DNA of 64,000 bases from Sunxiuqinia sp965230765 (GCA_965230765.1 CBDDLR010000001.1:2108001-2172000); one strand, 5' to 3'. Positions 52,426 through 62,537 are shown, counted from the stretch's first letter. The notes: generated by a model not told the origin, from the letters alone. Made by a program: numbers and translations.

Positions 52426-53367
52426 TTAATTCAATGTTTTTAAGTATTCAATGATCTGTCCAATTTCTGTGTCGGTTAACTGCCCCTGATAGGAAAGCAT
52501 CAGTCCTTTGTTAAATCCTTTTACCAAATCAGCGTTCGGATCATAAATGGACTGTTTAATGTATTCGTCATCAGCTACTACCTGACGTTCTTCTCTTTTG
52601 GTGACTACTGTTCTTTCAGCTCCATAAATACCTTTAAAGCTTGGACCAACCAATTTAGAGCCATCTAGTGAATGGCAGGCAAAGCAGCCTATATTGGTCA
52701 TGATTCGTTTCCCTGCTGCTGTAGGGGAGTCCACTGCTTCTGCAACACGAACCGTGGTGTCAACATACCATTTGTTAAAGTCTTCTTGTGGCATCACCTT
52801 CACCCAGTTGTACATGTATGAATGTTGCAAACCACAATATTCTGTACAGAACAATTCGTATGTTCCTTCTTTCTGTGGTTCAAACCACATAAATTTATCA
52901 TCACCAGGAACCATGTCTTGCTTCACCCTAAAAGCAGGAATGTAAACGGAGTGCAGTACATCCAGTGCCTTCAGGTTCAGTTTTATGGGCTGATCTTTGG
53001 GGATGAAAAGTGTATCGGTTTTTTTACCGTTTTCATATTCGAACGTGAAATTCCACATCCGACCTACCACAGTAATCTCAAAACTGTCATCCGGTGGGGT
53101 TGTCATAGGTTTCCAGCCTGCCCATCCATAATAGAACATGATCAGGACCAAAATAGTTGGAATAACTGTCCATATGATTTCCAGCGTATTGCTTCCCTTT
53201 ATCTGTGTCGCTTTTGGGTTACGTTTCCTGTTATATTTATACATGAAATAGATCATCATAAACGTTAACCCGATAAGGAATATAAACGATATACCAAGGA
53301 TAATCAAGAATGCACGGTCAACTCCCGTTACAAAATTTGAGGCTTGTGGTGATGTTAATAAAACCAT
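52426..53367 (-). CDS. coxB: Cytochrome c oxidase subunit II with fused cytochrome c (caa3 type)
   Basis: 313-residue subunit that receives electrons for subunit I. Two membrane helices (about 18-43 and 62-80) precede the CuA domain with ligands His139, Cys174, Cys178, His182 and Met185 (CTEYCGLQHSYM). A C-terminal cytochrome c domain carries C228-F-A-C-H232. This fusion defines a caa3 oxidase. It is 6 bases from coxD and 4 bases before ctaB. Confidence 0.94.
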   Translation of the reverse strand: MVLLTSPQASNFVTGVDRAFLIILGISFIFLIGLTFMMIYFMYKYNRKRNPKATQIKGSNTLEIIWTVIPTILVLIMFYYGWAGWKPMTTPPDDSFEITVVGRMWNFTFEYENGKKTDTLFIPKDQPIKLNLKALDVLHSVYIPAFRVKQDMVPGDDKFMWFEPQKEGTYELFCTEYCGLQHSYMYNWVKVMPQEDFNKWYVDTTVRVAEAVDSPTAAGKRIMTNIGCFACHSLDGSKLVGPSFKGIYGAERTVVTKREERQVVADDEYIKQSIYDPNADLVKGFNKGLMLSYQGQLTDTEIGQIIEYLKTLN

Positions 53368-53373
53368 AGTATA

Positions 53374-53658
53374 TTATCTGAAAAAGTAGTCAATAAATGT
53401 GATAACAATTACAACCAAAAACACGGCAAATACAAATCCAACCATTATTTTGATATATGGTTTGTCGTACTTTAAATGCATGAAATAGGTTAGAACCAAA
53501 AAAGATTTAACCGATGCCAGCAGCAATGCCCCGGTAACTGTAAAACTGCCCAGTTCAATGTTTGTAATACCTATCGAAATAAATGTAAGTGCAATTAATG
53601 CCACCAGGATTATTATGTATGTCCTGTACGGAACGATATGATGCTTTTCATTTTCCAT
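53374..53658 (-). CDS. coxD: Cytochrome c oxidase subunit IV
   Basis: 94-residue protein with three helices of the prokaryotic COX4 type (PYRTYIIILVALIALTFISIGI, then LVLTYFMHLKYDKPYIKI). It is a small accessory subunit of the oxidase. It lies between coxC and coxB. Confidence 0.88.
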   Translation of the reverse strand: MENEKHHIVPYRTYIIILVALIALTFISIGITNIELGSFTVTGALLLASVKSFLVLTYFMHLKYDKPYIKIMVGFVFAVFLVVIVITFIDYFFR

Positions 53659-53668
53659 AATTCAGTTT

Positions 53669-54286
53669 TTAAGCGATTAGGTAAAATAAAGGGAACAGGA
53701 AAATCCAAATCAAATCCACCAAGTGCCAGTACAAGCCGGCATTTTCAAGTAGTGAAGCCCTTTGTGGGTGCACAGTCCCGTTCTTGATTTTGGCTAAAGC
53801 AAAGCCCATAATCACCATTCCGACAATGATGTGAAGTGCATGTAAGCCAGTCATTACAAAGTACAAACCAAAGAACAGGATTTCTCCCTGACTCATTTCT
53901 GTTGTTAAATATTCAGAGCCAGGCCAAATTCCATGTTCAAACTTTACCCCCCATTCAAAGTATTTGTTGATAAGGAAAAGCAAGGCCAGCATGAACGTTA
54001 CTTCTAAAAGAATAATGGCCGTGTTAATTTGCTTTTTTTGCAACGCTGTGGTCGACATGGCTATGGTCATACTACTAACAAGGAGGATAATGGTATTTAA
54101 TGCCCCTATCGTAACATTCAATTCTTCGGCAGCCATGTGAAAGGCTTCCGGGTTCATAAATCGGTAAACCGAATAGACAATAAATAAGCCTCCAAAGAGC
54201 AGTAGCTCTGTAAAGATAAAAAGCCACATTCCAATCTTTGACCCTTCCGGATCATAATGTGCATCGTGGTGAATTGCTTGTGACAT
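53669..54286 (-). CDS. coxC: Cytochrome c oxidase subunit III
   Basis: 205-residue membrane protein with five helices, the short prokaryotic form of subunit III (SKIGMWLFIFTELLLFGGLFIVYSVYR, then HIIVGM and WHLVDLIWIFLFPLFYLI). It stabilises subunit I and proton uptake. It follows coxA after 80 bases. Confidence 0.92.
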   Translation of the reverse strand: MSQAIHHDAHYDPEGSKIGMWLFIFTELLLFGGLFIVYSVYRFMNPEAFHMAAEELNVTIGALNTIILLVSSMTIAMSTTALQKKQINTAIILLEVTFMLALLFLINKYFEWGVKFEHGIWPGSEYLTTEMSQGEILFFGLYFVMTGLHALHIIVGMVIMGFALAKIKNGTVHPQRASLLENAGLYWHLVDLIWIFLFPLFYLIA

Positions 54287-54366
54287 AGGTATTTGTTTTG
54301 TCAGTTTTAAAGTCTTCTTATAATACGTTTTTCTTTCTCATCTTTCCCAATTCTCACCTTCATTTT

Positions 54367-55980
54367 CTAGTACTCATAAGGTCCGTCTTTTTCCTTGTAA
54401 ACAGGTATTTCATCAAAATTCTCCACTGGAGGAGGAGATGGTACTGTCCATTCTAGTGTTTTACCTTGCCATGGATTGATCGTTGCTTTTTTACCAACTT
54501 TAGCCGAACGGAATAAATTCACAATGATGATTACCAGTCCAACAGTCATTACCCAAGAGCCCAGGGTTGACAAGATATTTGCAGAGTGGAATTCTTCCAG
54601 ATAATCATAGTAACGCCTTGGCATTCCCTGCATTCCCAGATAGAACATGGGCGAATAAAGAGCAAGAAACCCGATGAAGAAAGTCAGCCAGCCAATGTTT
54701 GCCCAGCTTTTTTCGTACATACGACCGTAGATTTTTGGAAACCAATAATGGATTGCGCCTAAAAATGAGAAGCCAACTCCACCAAATACAATGAAGTGGA
54801 AGTGCGCAACTACGAATGCGGTATCATGTACATAAATGTCGGTTGCCAATGCTCCAAGAACGAGGCCGGATAGACCACCGATCATAAACACAAAGATGAA
54901 CGAAGCAGCCCAGTAAAACGGTGTCTCCATTTGAATTGAACCTTTGTACATGGTAGAAATCCAGTTAAATACTTTAATAGCACTTGGTATAGCAACTAAG
55001 AATGTTAAAATGGAGAAAGTGTATTGTGCAGTTCCACTCATTCCGGAGGTGAACATGTGGTGTCCCCATACAAAGTAGCCCACAAAGGCAATTGCCAATG
55101 TTGATGCAATAATGGCACGGTAGCCAAAAATATGTTTTTGTGCAAAGGTTGGGATGATCTCAGAAATAGCACCCATTGCAGGTAATATCATTACATAAAC
55201 GGCAGGGTGGGAGTATATCCAGAATAAGTGCTGATAAAGAATTGGATCGCCGCCTAAAGCTGGATCAAAAATCCCAATTCCAAAAATTCGTTCAAGCGCA
55301 ACCAAAACAAGTGTGATACCTACCACAGGTGTAGCCAATAGTTGTATCCAACCAGTACCATACAATGTCCATGGGAACAACGGAAGCTTTGTCCAGGTCA
55401 TTCCGGGCGCGCGTAAACGGTGAATGGTTACAATGAAATTCAATCCGGTAAGAATGGATGAAAAACCAAGTACAAATGCACCAAAAATTGCAGGTAACAT
55501 ATTCGTCCCGGTTTTAAAACTGTACGGTGCATAAAAGGTCCAACCCGTATCGGGTGTTCCAGGTCCATACAAAAGTGATGCAATTACCAGGAAAGCACCA
55601 GCAATGTATAAGTACCATGAAAACAAATTAAGCTTTGGAAAAGCCACATCTTTTGCTCCAATCATTATGGGTAAAAGAAAATTCCCAAATACAGCTGGAA
55701 GTCCCGGAATTACAATCATAAATATCATGATCACACCATGAACCGTGAATACAGCATTGTAATCACTAGCTTCCATAATGGTTTTACCCGGCGCAATCAA
55801 TTCCAGTTTCATGGCCAGCCCCAACAACACCCCAACGATGAACAAAACCATCATTGAATACATGTAGAGCATGGCAATTCGTTTGTGATCGGTCGATAAA
55901 ATCCAGCTTAATAAACCCGTGTACTTCCCCTTATACTCTAGGTAACTTATGTCAGTGGGGATTTTTGAACTCGCTTGCAT
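54367..55980 (-). CDS. coxA: Cytochrome c oxidase subunit I, A2 type
   Basis: 537-residue catalytic subunit with twelve helices, reducing oxygen to water and pumping protons. Low-spin heme ligands are His81 and His395; CuB ligands are His258, His307 and His308; high-spin heme is on His393. The motif at 256-262 is Y-S-H-P-A-V-Y, so the Glu of A1 oxidases is replaced by the Tyr-Ser pair of the A2 subfamily, as in the caa3 oxidases of Rhodothermus. It is 9 bases after the SCO gene and leads coxACDB. Confidence 0.96.
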   Translation of the reverse strand: MQASSKIPTDISYLEYKGKYTGLLSWILSTDHKRIAMLYMYSMMVLFIVGVLLGLAMKLELIAPGKTIMEASDYNAVFTVHGVIMIFMIVIPGLPAVFGNFLLPIMIGAKDVAFPKLNLFSWYLYIAGAFLVIASLLYGPGTPDTGWTFYAPYSFKTGTNMLPAIFGAFVLGFSSILTGLNFIVTIHRLRAPGMTWTKLPLFPWTLYGTGWIQLLATPVVGITLVLVALERIFGIGIFDPALGGDPILYQHLFWIYSHPAVYVMILPAMGAISEIIPTFAQKHIFGYRAIIASTLAIAFVGYFVWGHHMFTSGMSGTAQYTFSILTFLVAIPSAIKVFNWISTMYKGSIQMETPFYWAASFIFVFMIGGLSGLVLGALATDIYVHDTAFVVAHFHFIVFGGVGFSFLGAIHYWFPKIYGRMYEKSWANIGWLTFFIGFLALYSPMFYLGMQGMPRRYYDYLEEFHSANILSTLGSWVMTVGLVIIIVNLFRSAKVGKKATINPWQGKTLEWTVPSPPPVENFDEIPVYKEKDGPYEY

Positions 55981-55989
55981 ATTTCTGAA

Positions 55990-56784
55990 TTAGTTATTTT
56001 TTCTTTTTGGTTTGAAAATCAGATATAGGAAAATGATGACGGCAAAAAACAAAATCAATATCCCGGCAACTTTGGTAACATTCAGGACGTAAGTCTGACC
56101 CTGTGGATCGTAGGAATAACAAAATTGAAGGATTTTATTGATTGTTGGCCCACTTTTGCCTTTTGAGGCTTCAATAATGGCCATTTTCCATTCGAAAGGT
56201 AAAAAGTATAATCCGTTTAAATAACGGGTAATTTTCCCATCAGGGCTGATGACGCTCACTGAAGCAGCGTGCAGGAAATCATTCCCTGTACGTTTGTACC
56301 TAAAGCCAACAGCTTCGGTCGCTTTCACAATACTTGCACTATCTGAAACAAAAAACTTCCAACCTTTTGAAATCCGGTCTTTGTCATCGACAAGATTTAA
56401 ATAGTTTGTCTTTTTCCTTAATGCCAGATCCAGTCCTTCAGATGGGTCGAAGCTGATGGTTAAAACCTGATAGTCTTCTCCTGGAACTAAGTCTGATTTA
56501 CTCATCACCTCTGCAATTCCTTCCATCAGCGGACTGCAAATACCAGGACATCGGTAATACACAAAATTTAAAATGGTTGGCTTATCAATTAGTTCTGTCA
56601 GAACAACCTTCTGGGAGTCTTCACCCACAATGTAAATGTCGGTAGGCAGGTATTTGTCTAAGTGCTCAATCACCCCAATCTCAGGGTCATTGGCATCCTG
56701 ATTAAAAACCGTTTCCTGGGCATAACCAACAGATTGGGTTAAAACGATCAATAAAACAAGAATGATTTTAGGACAATGCCTCAT
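55990..56784 (-). CDS. SCO1/SenC copper chaperone
   Basis: 264-residue thioredoxin-fold protein with an N-terminal signal (about 1-22) and a C-terminal membrane helix (about 235-257). The copper motif C-x3-C is in YRCPGICSPLMEG, and the third ligand His is in NDFLHAASV. SCO proteins load CuA of subunit II. It is 9 bases before coxA in the same transcript. Confidence 0.93.
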   Translation of the reverse strand: MRHCPKIILVLLIVLTQSVGYAQETVFNQDANDPEIGVIEHLDKYLPTDIYIVGEDSQKVVLTELIDKPTILNFVYYRCPGICSPLMEGIAEVMSKSDLVPGEDYQVLTISFDPSEGLDLALRKKTNYLNLVDDKDRISKGWKFFVSDSASIVKATEAVGFRYKRTGNDFLHAASVSVISPDGKITRYLNGLYFLPFEWKMAIIEASKGKSGPTINKILQFCYSYDPQGQTYVLNVTKVAGILILFFAVIIFLYLIFKPKRKNN

Positions 56785-56960
56785 ATCTATTGACTTATTG
56801 GTTTTATTTTATTCAAACTTTTTACCTGTCTTCTTATTAAAATATACAAACCAAAAAAGAACCTGAATGTTTACTGAAACAGGCTAAAACTGTATTTTTT
56901 TATCACTCGGGTTTTCATGTCTAAATTTTGATTTGTATTCATTTTAAATATTTCTTCTTT

Positions 56961-57680
56961 TTAGTGGCAACAACTATCGTCAATCGATCTTTCAACCGGG
57001 GTTAGTTTTTCTACTTTGGGGCTCACATATGGAATGCCCAGTGAAAGCCCTCTTAAAATGAAAAGAATTCCCAGTAGGACTACAAAGTATGGAACTACTT
57101 TTTGCATCCCGGCTTTTAGTTTTGCACTAATTATATTTCCTGTTAATGAAATTATGAGCATCATAGGAATCGTTCCCAGTCCAAACAGAATCATAAAAAG
57201 CGCACCGGAAATAACCTGGTTTGTGTTGATGGCTCCTGCGATTGCAACATAAACCAGCCCGCAAGGTAAAAGGCCATTCAGCAATCCAATGCCCAATAGC
57301 GAATTATAAGTTCTGCTGGAAAATAGTTTTCTTAAACTGTTAATCAATCTTCCGGCGTAGCCAGTAAAAATTGAGCTGATATTAATTTTTTGTTTGAAAA
57401 AATAAGGGAACAATACGCCTACAATCATGAATACACCCAACAAAATGGATGTCCATTGTTGAAAACCTGCCAGCTGAATTCCCTGCCCCAACAAACCAAA
57501 GAATACACCCAAAACACCGTAAGTAAAACTTCTTCCAAGGTTGTATATAATTGCTCCTGAAATCCGAGCAAAATGACTGTTGTTTTTTAATGGTAGTGCC
57601 ACAGCAATTGGGCCACACATTCCAATACAATGGAAGCTGCCAATCAGGCCAATGGTTAATGGAGTAATCAGGTCAAACAT
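56961..57680 (-). CDS. Sulfite exporter TauE/SafE-like (CcoH-associated) membrane protein
   Basis: 239-residue membrane protein with about six or seven helices of the TauE/SafE-like type usually found in cbb3 oxidase clusters. It starts with an N-terminal GSFHCIGMCGPIAV segment with paired Cys, as seen in copper-linked members of the group, and ends in DDSCCH. A copper or heme trafficking role is suspected; the nominal sulfite activity is unlikely in this setting. It overlaps the fixH stop by one base. Confidence 0.85.
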   Translation of the reverse strand: MFDLITPLTIGLIGSFHCIGMCGPIAVALPLKNNSHFARISGAIIYNLGRSFTYGVLGVFFGLLGQGIQLAGFQQWTSILLGVFMIVGVLFPYFFKQKINISSIFTGYAGRLINSLRKLFSSRTYNSLLGIGLLNGLLPCGLVYVAIAGAINTNQVISGALFMILFGLGTIPMMLIISLTGNIISAKLKAGMQKVVPYFVVLLGILFILRGLSLGIPYVSPKVEKLTPVERSIDDSCCH

Positions 57681-58129
57681 TACTTGTGCATTATTTCAGT
57701 TTCCTGGTAAAAAGGTGTTTCATTCGCCACCCAATCCAGTTTCACTTTGTATCTTCCTTTTGGTAATTTTTCCAGCGAAACAAGTTGACTTAAATTGGAG
57801 TCCGTTTTTAGCGTTAAGCTTAAATCATACTTGTCATTCACCGGGTTATATAATTTGATTTTTCCCTCTAAATTATCCTCTTTAAAATTTGCAGGAAACT
57901 GAAGCTTAAGGTGCTCATTGTTATATTCAAAGCTTACTTTTTCTGTTAGTGAATTTGCATTCGCAATTTTATCAATCTGTTCCTGATAATTGATGGCTTT
58001 TTGATAATAATCTTTGTCTACCAAATGATAATCCGTTTGTGTGGCAATAAATACCAAAACCAGCATAAATGTAACCATCACAACAATGGCTATTACAATT
58101 CCTCCACCCCAATTAATTTTCAACTTCAT
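57680..58129 (-). CDS. fixH: FixH-like cbb3 oxidase assembly protein
   Basis: 149-residue protein with one N-terminal helix (about 10-30) and a soluble domain of FixH/CcoH type (GIVIAIVVMVTFMLVLVFIATQTDYHLVDKDYY at the start). It aids assembly of cbb3 oxidase. It lies 8 bases after ccoG. Confidence 0.9.
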   Translation of the reverse strand: MKLKINWGGGIVIAIVVMVTFMLVLVFIATQTDYHLVDKDYYQKAINYQEQIDKIANANSLTEKVSFEYNNEHLKLQFPANFKEDNLEGKIKLYNPVNDKYDLSLTLKTDSNLSQLVSLEKLPKGRYKVKLDWVANETPFYQETEIMHK

Positions 58130-58137
58130 CTTTACTA

Positions 58138-59547
58138 TTATTTATCTAAAGCATTTGGCCCGACAAAAGTCGAACTAATTTCTTCCAGCAATTCGTCACC
58201 TGCAAAAACACCTATCGTAATGTGCGTGTTTGAGCTTTCCAGCAATTCTTTATTCAAAATGATCAGCAAATTCCTTTTTTCAACTACCCCCACATTCACA
58301 TTCAATTCATCACCCAAAACTTTAATCTCTCCATCGTGGGATATCAGTTTTAAATTGAGTGATGCTGGTTCGTTAGTTTTGTTGATCATCTGTAAATTAT
58401 ACAAATTGGAGTAGGCATCTTCTCCATATTCCTGAAACATGGTTCCTTGAGTTCGGATGATGGTTGTTTCCACATCGCCACGCCACATGAATGCTACTGT
58501 AACCACTCCAATAAGCAATAATAATACGATGGAATAAGCAATTGCTCTTGCGTTAAGTAATTTTTTCTTGCTTTCAGAGATTGAACGCTCTGAAGCGTAC
58601 CGAATAAGCCCTTTTGGTTTTTTAACAGCATACATTACTGAGTTGCAGGCATCAATACAAGCGGTGCAATTAATGCATTCCAACTGTGTCCCGTTGCGAA
58701 TATCAATCCCTGTTGGGCACACTTCCACGCACTTGTGGCAATCAATACAGTCTCCTTTTTCATCATTTTTACCTCTTCCACGGGGCTCGCCTCGAATGTA
58801 GTCGTAAGCAACTACAATGGAATTGGTGTCAAGCATCACACCTTGCAACCTTCCATAAGGGCAAACCAGTGTGCAAACCTGTTCTCGGAAAGATGAAAAA
58901 ACAAAATAATGCGCTCCGGTAAATGCAAATACTCCCAGTAAGGTGGAAAACTTACTCCCTGGCCAGCCAGCCATAATAGTTTGCACTTCAGGATACCCTT
59001 TTATATATGCGTAGAATGTGATGATTGTCCAGAATGAAATAGCCAGGAACAAGCTATGTTTAACAATTCGTTTTATTAGCTTTACTGGTCCCATGGGCTG
59101 TTGAGCTAACTCACGTTGCTTTTTACGGTCGCCATCAATGATATACTCAATTGGTCGGTAAAGAAACTCCATGAACACGGTTTGTGGGCAAACCCAGCCA
59201 CAAAAAATACGACCATAAACAACGGTGAAAAGAATAATAAAAACCAGCAGTGTTATGAAAGAAAGTACCAGCAAATGGAAGTCTTGTGGATAAAATGTGC
59301 TTCCAAAAAGTACGAAACGCCTTTCCAAAAAATTGAAAAATAACAGGGGCTGCCCGTTCATTTTCAGGTGAGGGGCAAGGTAGAAAAACAACAACAACAG
59401 GTAAGCAACTACCCTCCGGTAATTATAAAATTTGCCTTTGGGCATTTGTGGAAAAACCCAAACACGTTTTCCTTCCTTATCGATGGTTGCAATCCGGTCT
59501 CGAAAGGTTTCTTTTTGAAAATCGGTTTTTTTATCGTCAGCTTCCAT
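58138..59547 (-). CDS. ccoG: Cytochrome c oxidase accessory protein CcoG
   Basis: 469-residue membrane protein with four or five helices and two [4Fe-4S] motifs, CIDCHKCVEVCP and CINCTACIDAC, plus the typical CGWVCPQTVFMEF. It is a Cu(II)/Fe-S linked assembly factor for cbb3 oxidase. A C-terminal periplasmic-type domain follows. It lies between ccoP and fixH with 8-11 base spacing. Confidence 0.95.
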   Translation of the reverse strand: MEADDKKTDFQKETFRDRIATIDKEGKRVWVFPQMPKGKFYNYRRVVAYLLLLFFYLAPHLKMNGQPLLFFNFLERRFVLFGSTFYPQDFHLLVLSFITLLVFIILFTVVYGRIFCGWVCPQTVFMEFLYRPIEYIIDGDRKKQRELAQQPMGPVKLIKRIVKHSLFLAISFWTIITFYAYIKGYPEVQTIMAGWPGSKFSTLLGVFAFTGAHYFVFSSFREQVCTLVCPYGRLQGVMLDTNSIVVAYDYIRGEPRGRGKNDEKGDCIDCHKCVEVCPTGIDIRNGTQLECINCTACIDACNSVMYAVKKPKGLIRYASERSISESKKKLLNARAIAYSIVLLLLIGVVTVAFMWRGDVETTIIRTQGTMFQEYGEDAYSNLYNLQMINKTNEPASLNLKLISHDGEIKVLGDELNVNVGVVEKRNLLIILNKELLESSNTHITIGVFAGDELLEEISSTFVGPNALDK

Positions 59548-59558
59548 AGTTGAGCGTT

Positions 59559-60194
59559 CTAACTGGCAGCTTCTTCAGGAACATATTTTTTACCTTCTGC
59601 TTTTTTCTGGTTGGGTGGGTTTGTTCCTTTTAAGCTTATGATGTAAGTGATGACATCCTGTATTTGAGTTTCGCTCAATTGGTTTTTGTAAGAAATCATC
59701 CCTTTCTCAATAATACCGTTCACAATAACCTTGTACTGATCTTCCCTGGAGCCACCATGTATCCAGTATTCATCAGTGAAATTTGGCCCAACCAAACCTT
59801 CTCCGAATTTACCATGGCAGACAGCACAAATCTTGGTAAAGGTATTTTTCCCACTCGCCATAATATCTTCTTCTGTACGTACAACAACGACCGCTTCAGC
59901 TCCTTCTTCAGGGGTTTTTTCTTCTTCAAATTTGGCCATGGCCTGTGCCATTTCTTTTTCGTATTCCAAATCCTGAATGATGCTGTCATCTTTAAACACC
60001 CACAACAAAATCAGGTAAGCCGCTGAGAATACAATGGTAGCATAAAACAAATACTTCAGCCACGGGGGGAGTGGGTTTTCCAGTTCGCGGATCCCATCAA
60101 ATTCATGACCACCAATGAACTTTACATTGGTTACCTCATCAATTTCAACTTCTGGTTTATTTTTGTCGATATTTTTTTCTTCTTGTGTACTCAT
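59559..60194 (-). CDS. ccoP: cbb3 oxidase monoheme subunit CcoP
   Basis: 211-residue membrane-anchored cytochrome c subunit. The membrane helix is at about 48-66, and one heme motif C123-A-V-C-H127 follows with a distal Met-containing segment (KGMISYKNQLS). Most CcoP proteins are diheme; the monoheme form is frequent in Bacteroidota. It is 14 bases after ccoQ. Confidence 0.93.
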   Translation of the reverse strand: MSTQEEKNIDKNKPEVEIDEVTNVKFIGGHEFDGIRELENPLPPWLKYLFYATIVFSAAYLILLWVFKDDSIIQDLEYEKEMAQAMAKFEEEKTPEEGAEAVVVVRTEEDIMASGKNTFTKICAVCHGKFGEGLVGPNFTDEYWIHGGSREDQYKVIVNGIIEKGMISYKNQLSETQIQDVITYIISLKGTNPPNQKKAEGKKYVPEEAAS

Positions 60195-60208
60195 AATTTG
60201 ACAATTTG

Positions 60209-60391
60209 CTAAGCTGATTCAATGGTTTTGACCTCTTCTTCCAATGGCAGTTGCTTAAACCGTTCAACATCTTTTCTTTTCAGTTTTATGGTGTGAATGG
60301 TTACCATCACAAAAAAGACAAAAAAGATGAGGAACCCAATGATGGCATATATTTCAACGCCTGTAATATTTTGTAAATGCTCTTTAATCAT
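60209..60391 (-). CDS. ccoQ: cbb3 oxidase small subunit CcoQ
   Basis: 60-residue protein with a single membrane helix and a basic segment (HTIKLKRKDVERFKQLPLEEE). It stabilises the cbb3 complex. Its start overlaps the end of ccoNO by 8 bases. Confidence 0.85.
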   Translation of the reverse strand: MIKEHLQNITGVEIYAIIGFLIFFVFFVMVTIHTIKLKRKDVERFKQLPLEEEVKTIESA

Positions 60392-62534
60392 GGTGTTCTT
60401 CTTCTGCGGGTTTCATAATGTCTGTGCCCAAACGCTGCATGTAAGCAATAAGCGCAATAATTTCCTTGGTACTTTCTGTTTCAATACCAGCCTCGCGAAG
60501 GTTTTGAGCAATCTCTTCGGCTTGCTTTTTCAAATCTTCGTTGGCTTTGTGTTCGTAATTTTCGGGGTAGGGAACACCTAGTTTTATCATGGCGCGAATT
60601 CGTGCCGGGGTTGATTTCATGTCAATGTCCTTTTTGGCCAACCATGGGTAAGGTGGCATAATCGAGCCTTCATTCATTTTTTGCGGATCAATGAAGTGAT
60701 TGTAATGCCAGGCATTGGGTTTATACAACGGTCCGGTTTTTACACCCTCGCGAGCCAAATCAGGTCCGGTACGTTTTGACCCGAACTGGAACGGGTGATC
60801 ATAAACAAATTCACCTGCTTTGGAATATTCCCCATAACGCTCGGTTTCTGAGCGGAATGGTCGGATCATTTGCGAATGACAATTGTAGCAACCTTCCTTC
60901 ACGTAAATGTCCCGTCCGTGTAGTTCTAGTGGTGTGTATGGTTTCACACTTGATATGGTTGGTATGTTTGTTTTGATCAGGTATGTAGGAACAATCTCGA
61001 ATATACCACCGATAAGAATAGCTATGGTAGCGAAAATCAGGAAACGTACTGGTTTGCGTTCAAGGAAGCTGTGCCAGCTTTCCGAGCTTGTTTTTTCTGT
61101 TGGCTGAGGTTTCAAAGCTGGTGCCTCAGCAGCTTCTTCCGCAACAAATTTTCCGGATTGAACCGTTTTTATGATGTTGAAAATGAGCAGTAACATTCCT
61201 AACAAGTAAAGAACTCCACCAAATGCCCGGATGGCATACATGGGGATTAACTGGGTCACTGTTTCCAAAAAGTTCGGGTACATTAAAAATCCATCTGGTG
61301 TAAACTGTTTCCACATCAGCGCCTGTGTAATTCCACCAATGTAAAGTGGAACGGCGTAGAAAATGATGGCCAGTGTCGCTATCCAGAAGTGTGCATTGGC
61401 GAGTTTAACCGAATACAGTTTTGTGTTGAAAAGCCGTGGGATCAACCAGTAAGTCATCCCAAAGGTTAAGAGTCCGTTCCACCCCAATGCACCAATGTGA
61501 GCATGCCCAACGGTCCAGTCGGTAAAGTGGCTAATGGCATTTACTGTTTTCAGTGATAACATGGGGCCTTCAAAGGTGGACATACCGTAGGCTGTAATAC
61601 CCACCACGAACATTTTCAGGATTGGATCTTTACGTACTTTGTCCCATGCGCCCCGGAGTGTTAGCAGTCCGTTGATCATACCACCCCAGCTTGGTGCAAT
61701 AAGCATGACCGAGAAGGTTGTTCCCAATGCCTGAAGCCAGTCGGGTAGTGAATTGTAAAGCAAGTGGTGTGGCCCGGCCCAGATGTAAATAAAAATCAGT
61801 GACCAAAAGTGTACAATCGACAACCGGTATGAATAGACCGGACGATTTGCTGCTTTAGGAACAAAGTAATACATCAAGCCAAGGAATGGCGTGGTTAGGA
61901 AAAATGCTACAGCATTGTGTCCATACCACCATTGCACCAATGCATCCTGAATACCAGCATACACCGGGTAGCTTTTAAGTGCACTGAAAGGCAATTCAAT
62001 TGAGTTGACAATATGAAGTACAGCAACGGTAACCCAGGTTGCAATGTAGAACCAAATAGCTACATAAATGTGGGTTGTCCTACGTTGAAGAATAGTTCCG
62101 AACATGTTTATACCAAACACCACCCAAACCAAGGTAATGGCAATGTCAATAGGCCATTCCAGTTCAGCATATTCTTTGCCGGTAGTAAAACCAGCCAATA
62201 AGGTCACGGCAGCAGAAACAATGATTAACTGCCAGCCCCAGAAGTGGATTTTGCCCAAAAGGTCGCTAAACATTCGGGTTTTTAGCAGTCGTTGCATGGA
62301 ATAATATACAGCCGTAAAAATGGCATTTCCAACGAAAGCAAAAATGACCGCATTGGTATGTAGCGGGCGTGTTCTTCCAAAGGTGGTGAATTCCAGTTTG
62401 AAATTCATTTCCGGAATAAAAATTTGTAAGGCGATCAGTACTCCTACCAGTAAGCCTACAACTCCCCACACCATTGTCGCAACAGCAAAATTGCGGGTGA
62501 TCCTGTTGTCATAGCTAAACTTTTGTAACTCCAT
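60384..62534 (-). CDS. ccoNO: cbb3 oxidase fused subunits I and II (CcoNO)
   Basis: 716-residue fusion. The N-terminal part (about 1-470) is the catalytic subunit CcoN with heme and CuB His in LHTNAVIF, WYGHNAVAFF, WAGPHHLLY and HAHIGALGW. The C-terminal part (about 500-716) is CcoO, anchored by one helix, with the heme motif CYNCH followed by SQMIRPFR. Fused ccoNO is common in Bacteroidota. The enzyme has high oxygen affinity, fitting microaerobic growth. It is 3 bases after ccoS. Confidence 0.96.
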   Translation of the reverse strand: MELQKFSYDNRITRNFAVATMVWGVVGLLVGVLIALQIFIPEMNFKLEFTTFGRTRPLHTNAVIFAFVGNAIFTAVYYSMQRLLKTRMFSDLLGKIHFWGWQLIIVSAAVTLLAGFTTGKEYAELEWPIDIAITLVWVVFGINMFGTILQRRTTHIYVAIWFYIATWVTVAVLHIVNSIELPFSALKSYPVYAGIQDALVQWWYGHNAVAFFLTTPFLGLMYYFVPKAANRPVYSYRLSIVHFWSLIFIYIWAGPHHLLYNSLPDWLQALGTTFSVMLIAPSWGGMINGLLTLRGAWDKVRKDPILKMFVVGITAYGMSTFEGPMLSLKTVNAISHFTDWTVGHAHIGALGWNGLLTFGMTYWLIPRLFNTKLYSVKLANAHFWIATLAIIFYAVPLYIGGITQALMWKQFTPDGFLMYPNFLETVTQLIPMYAIRAFGGVLYLLGMLLLIFNIIKTVQSGKFVAEEAAEAPALKPQPTEKTSSESWHSFLERKPVRFLIFATIAILIGGIFEIVPTYLIKTNIPTISSVKPYTPLELHGRDIYVKEGCYNCHSQMIRPFRSETERYGEYSKAGEFVYDHPFQFGSKRTGPDLAREGVKTGPLYKPNAWHYNHFIDPQKMNEGSIMPPYPWLAKKDIDMKSTPARIRAMIKLGVPYPENYEHKANEDLKKQAEEIAQNLREAGIETESTKEIIALIAYMQRLGTDIMKPAEEEHHD

Positions 62535-62537
62535 ATG

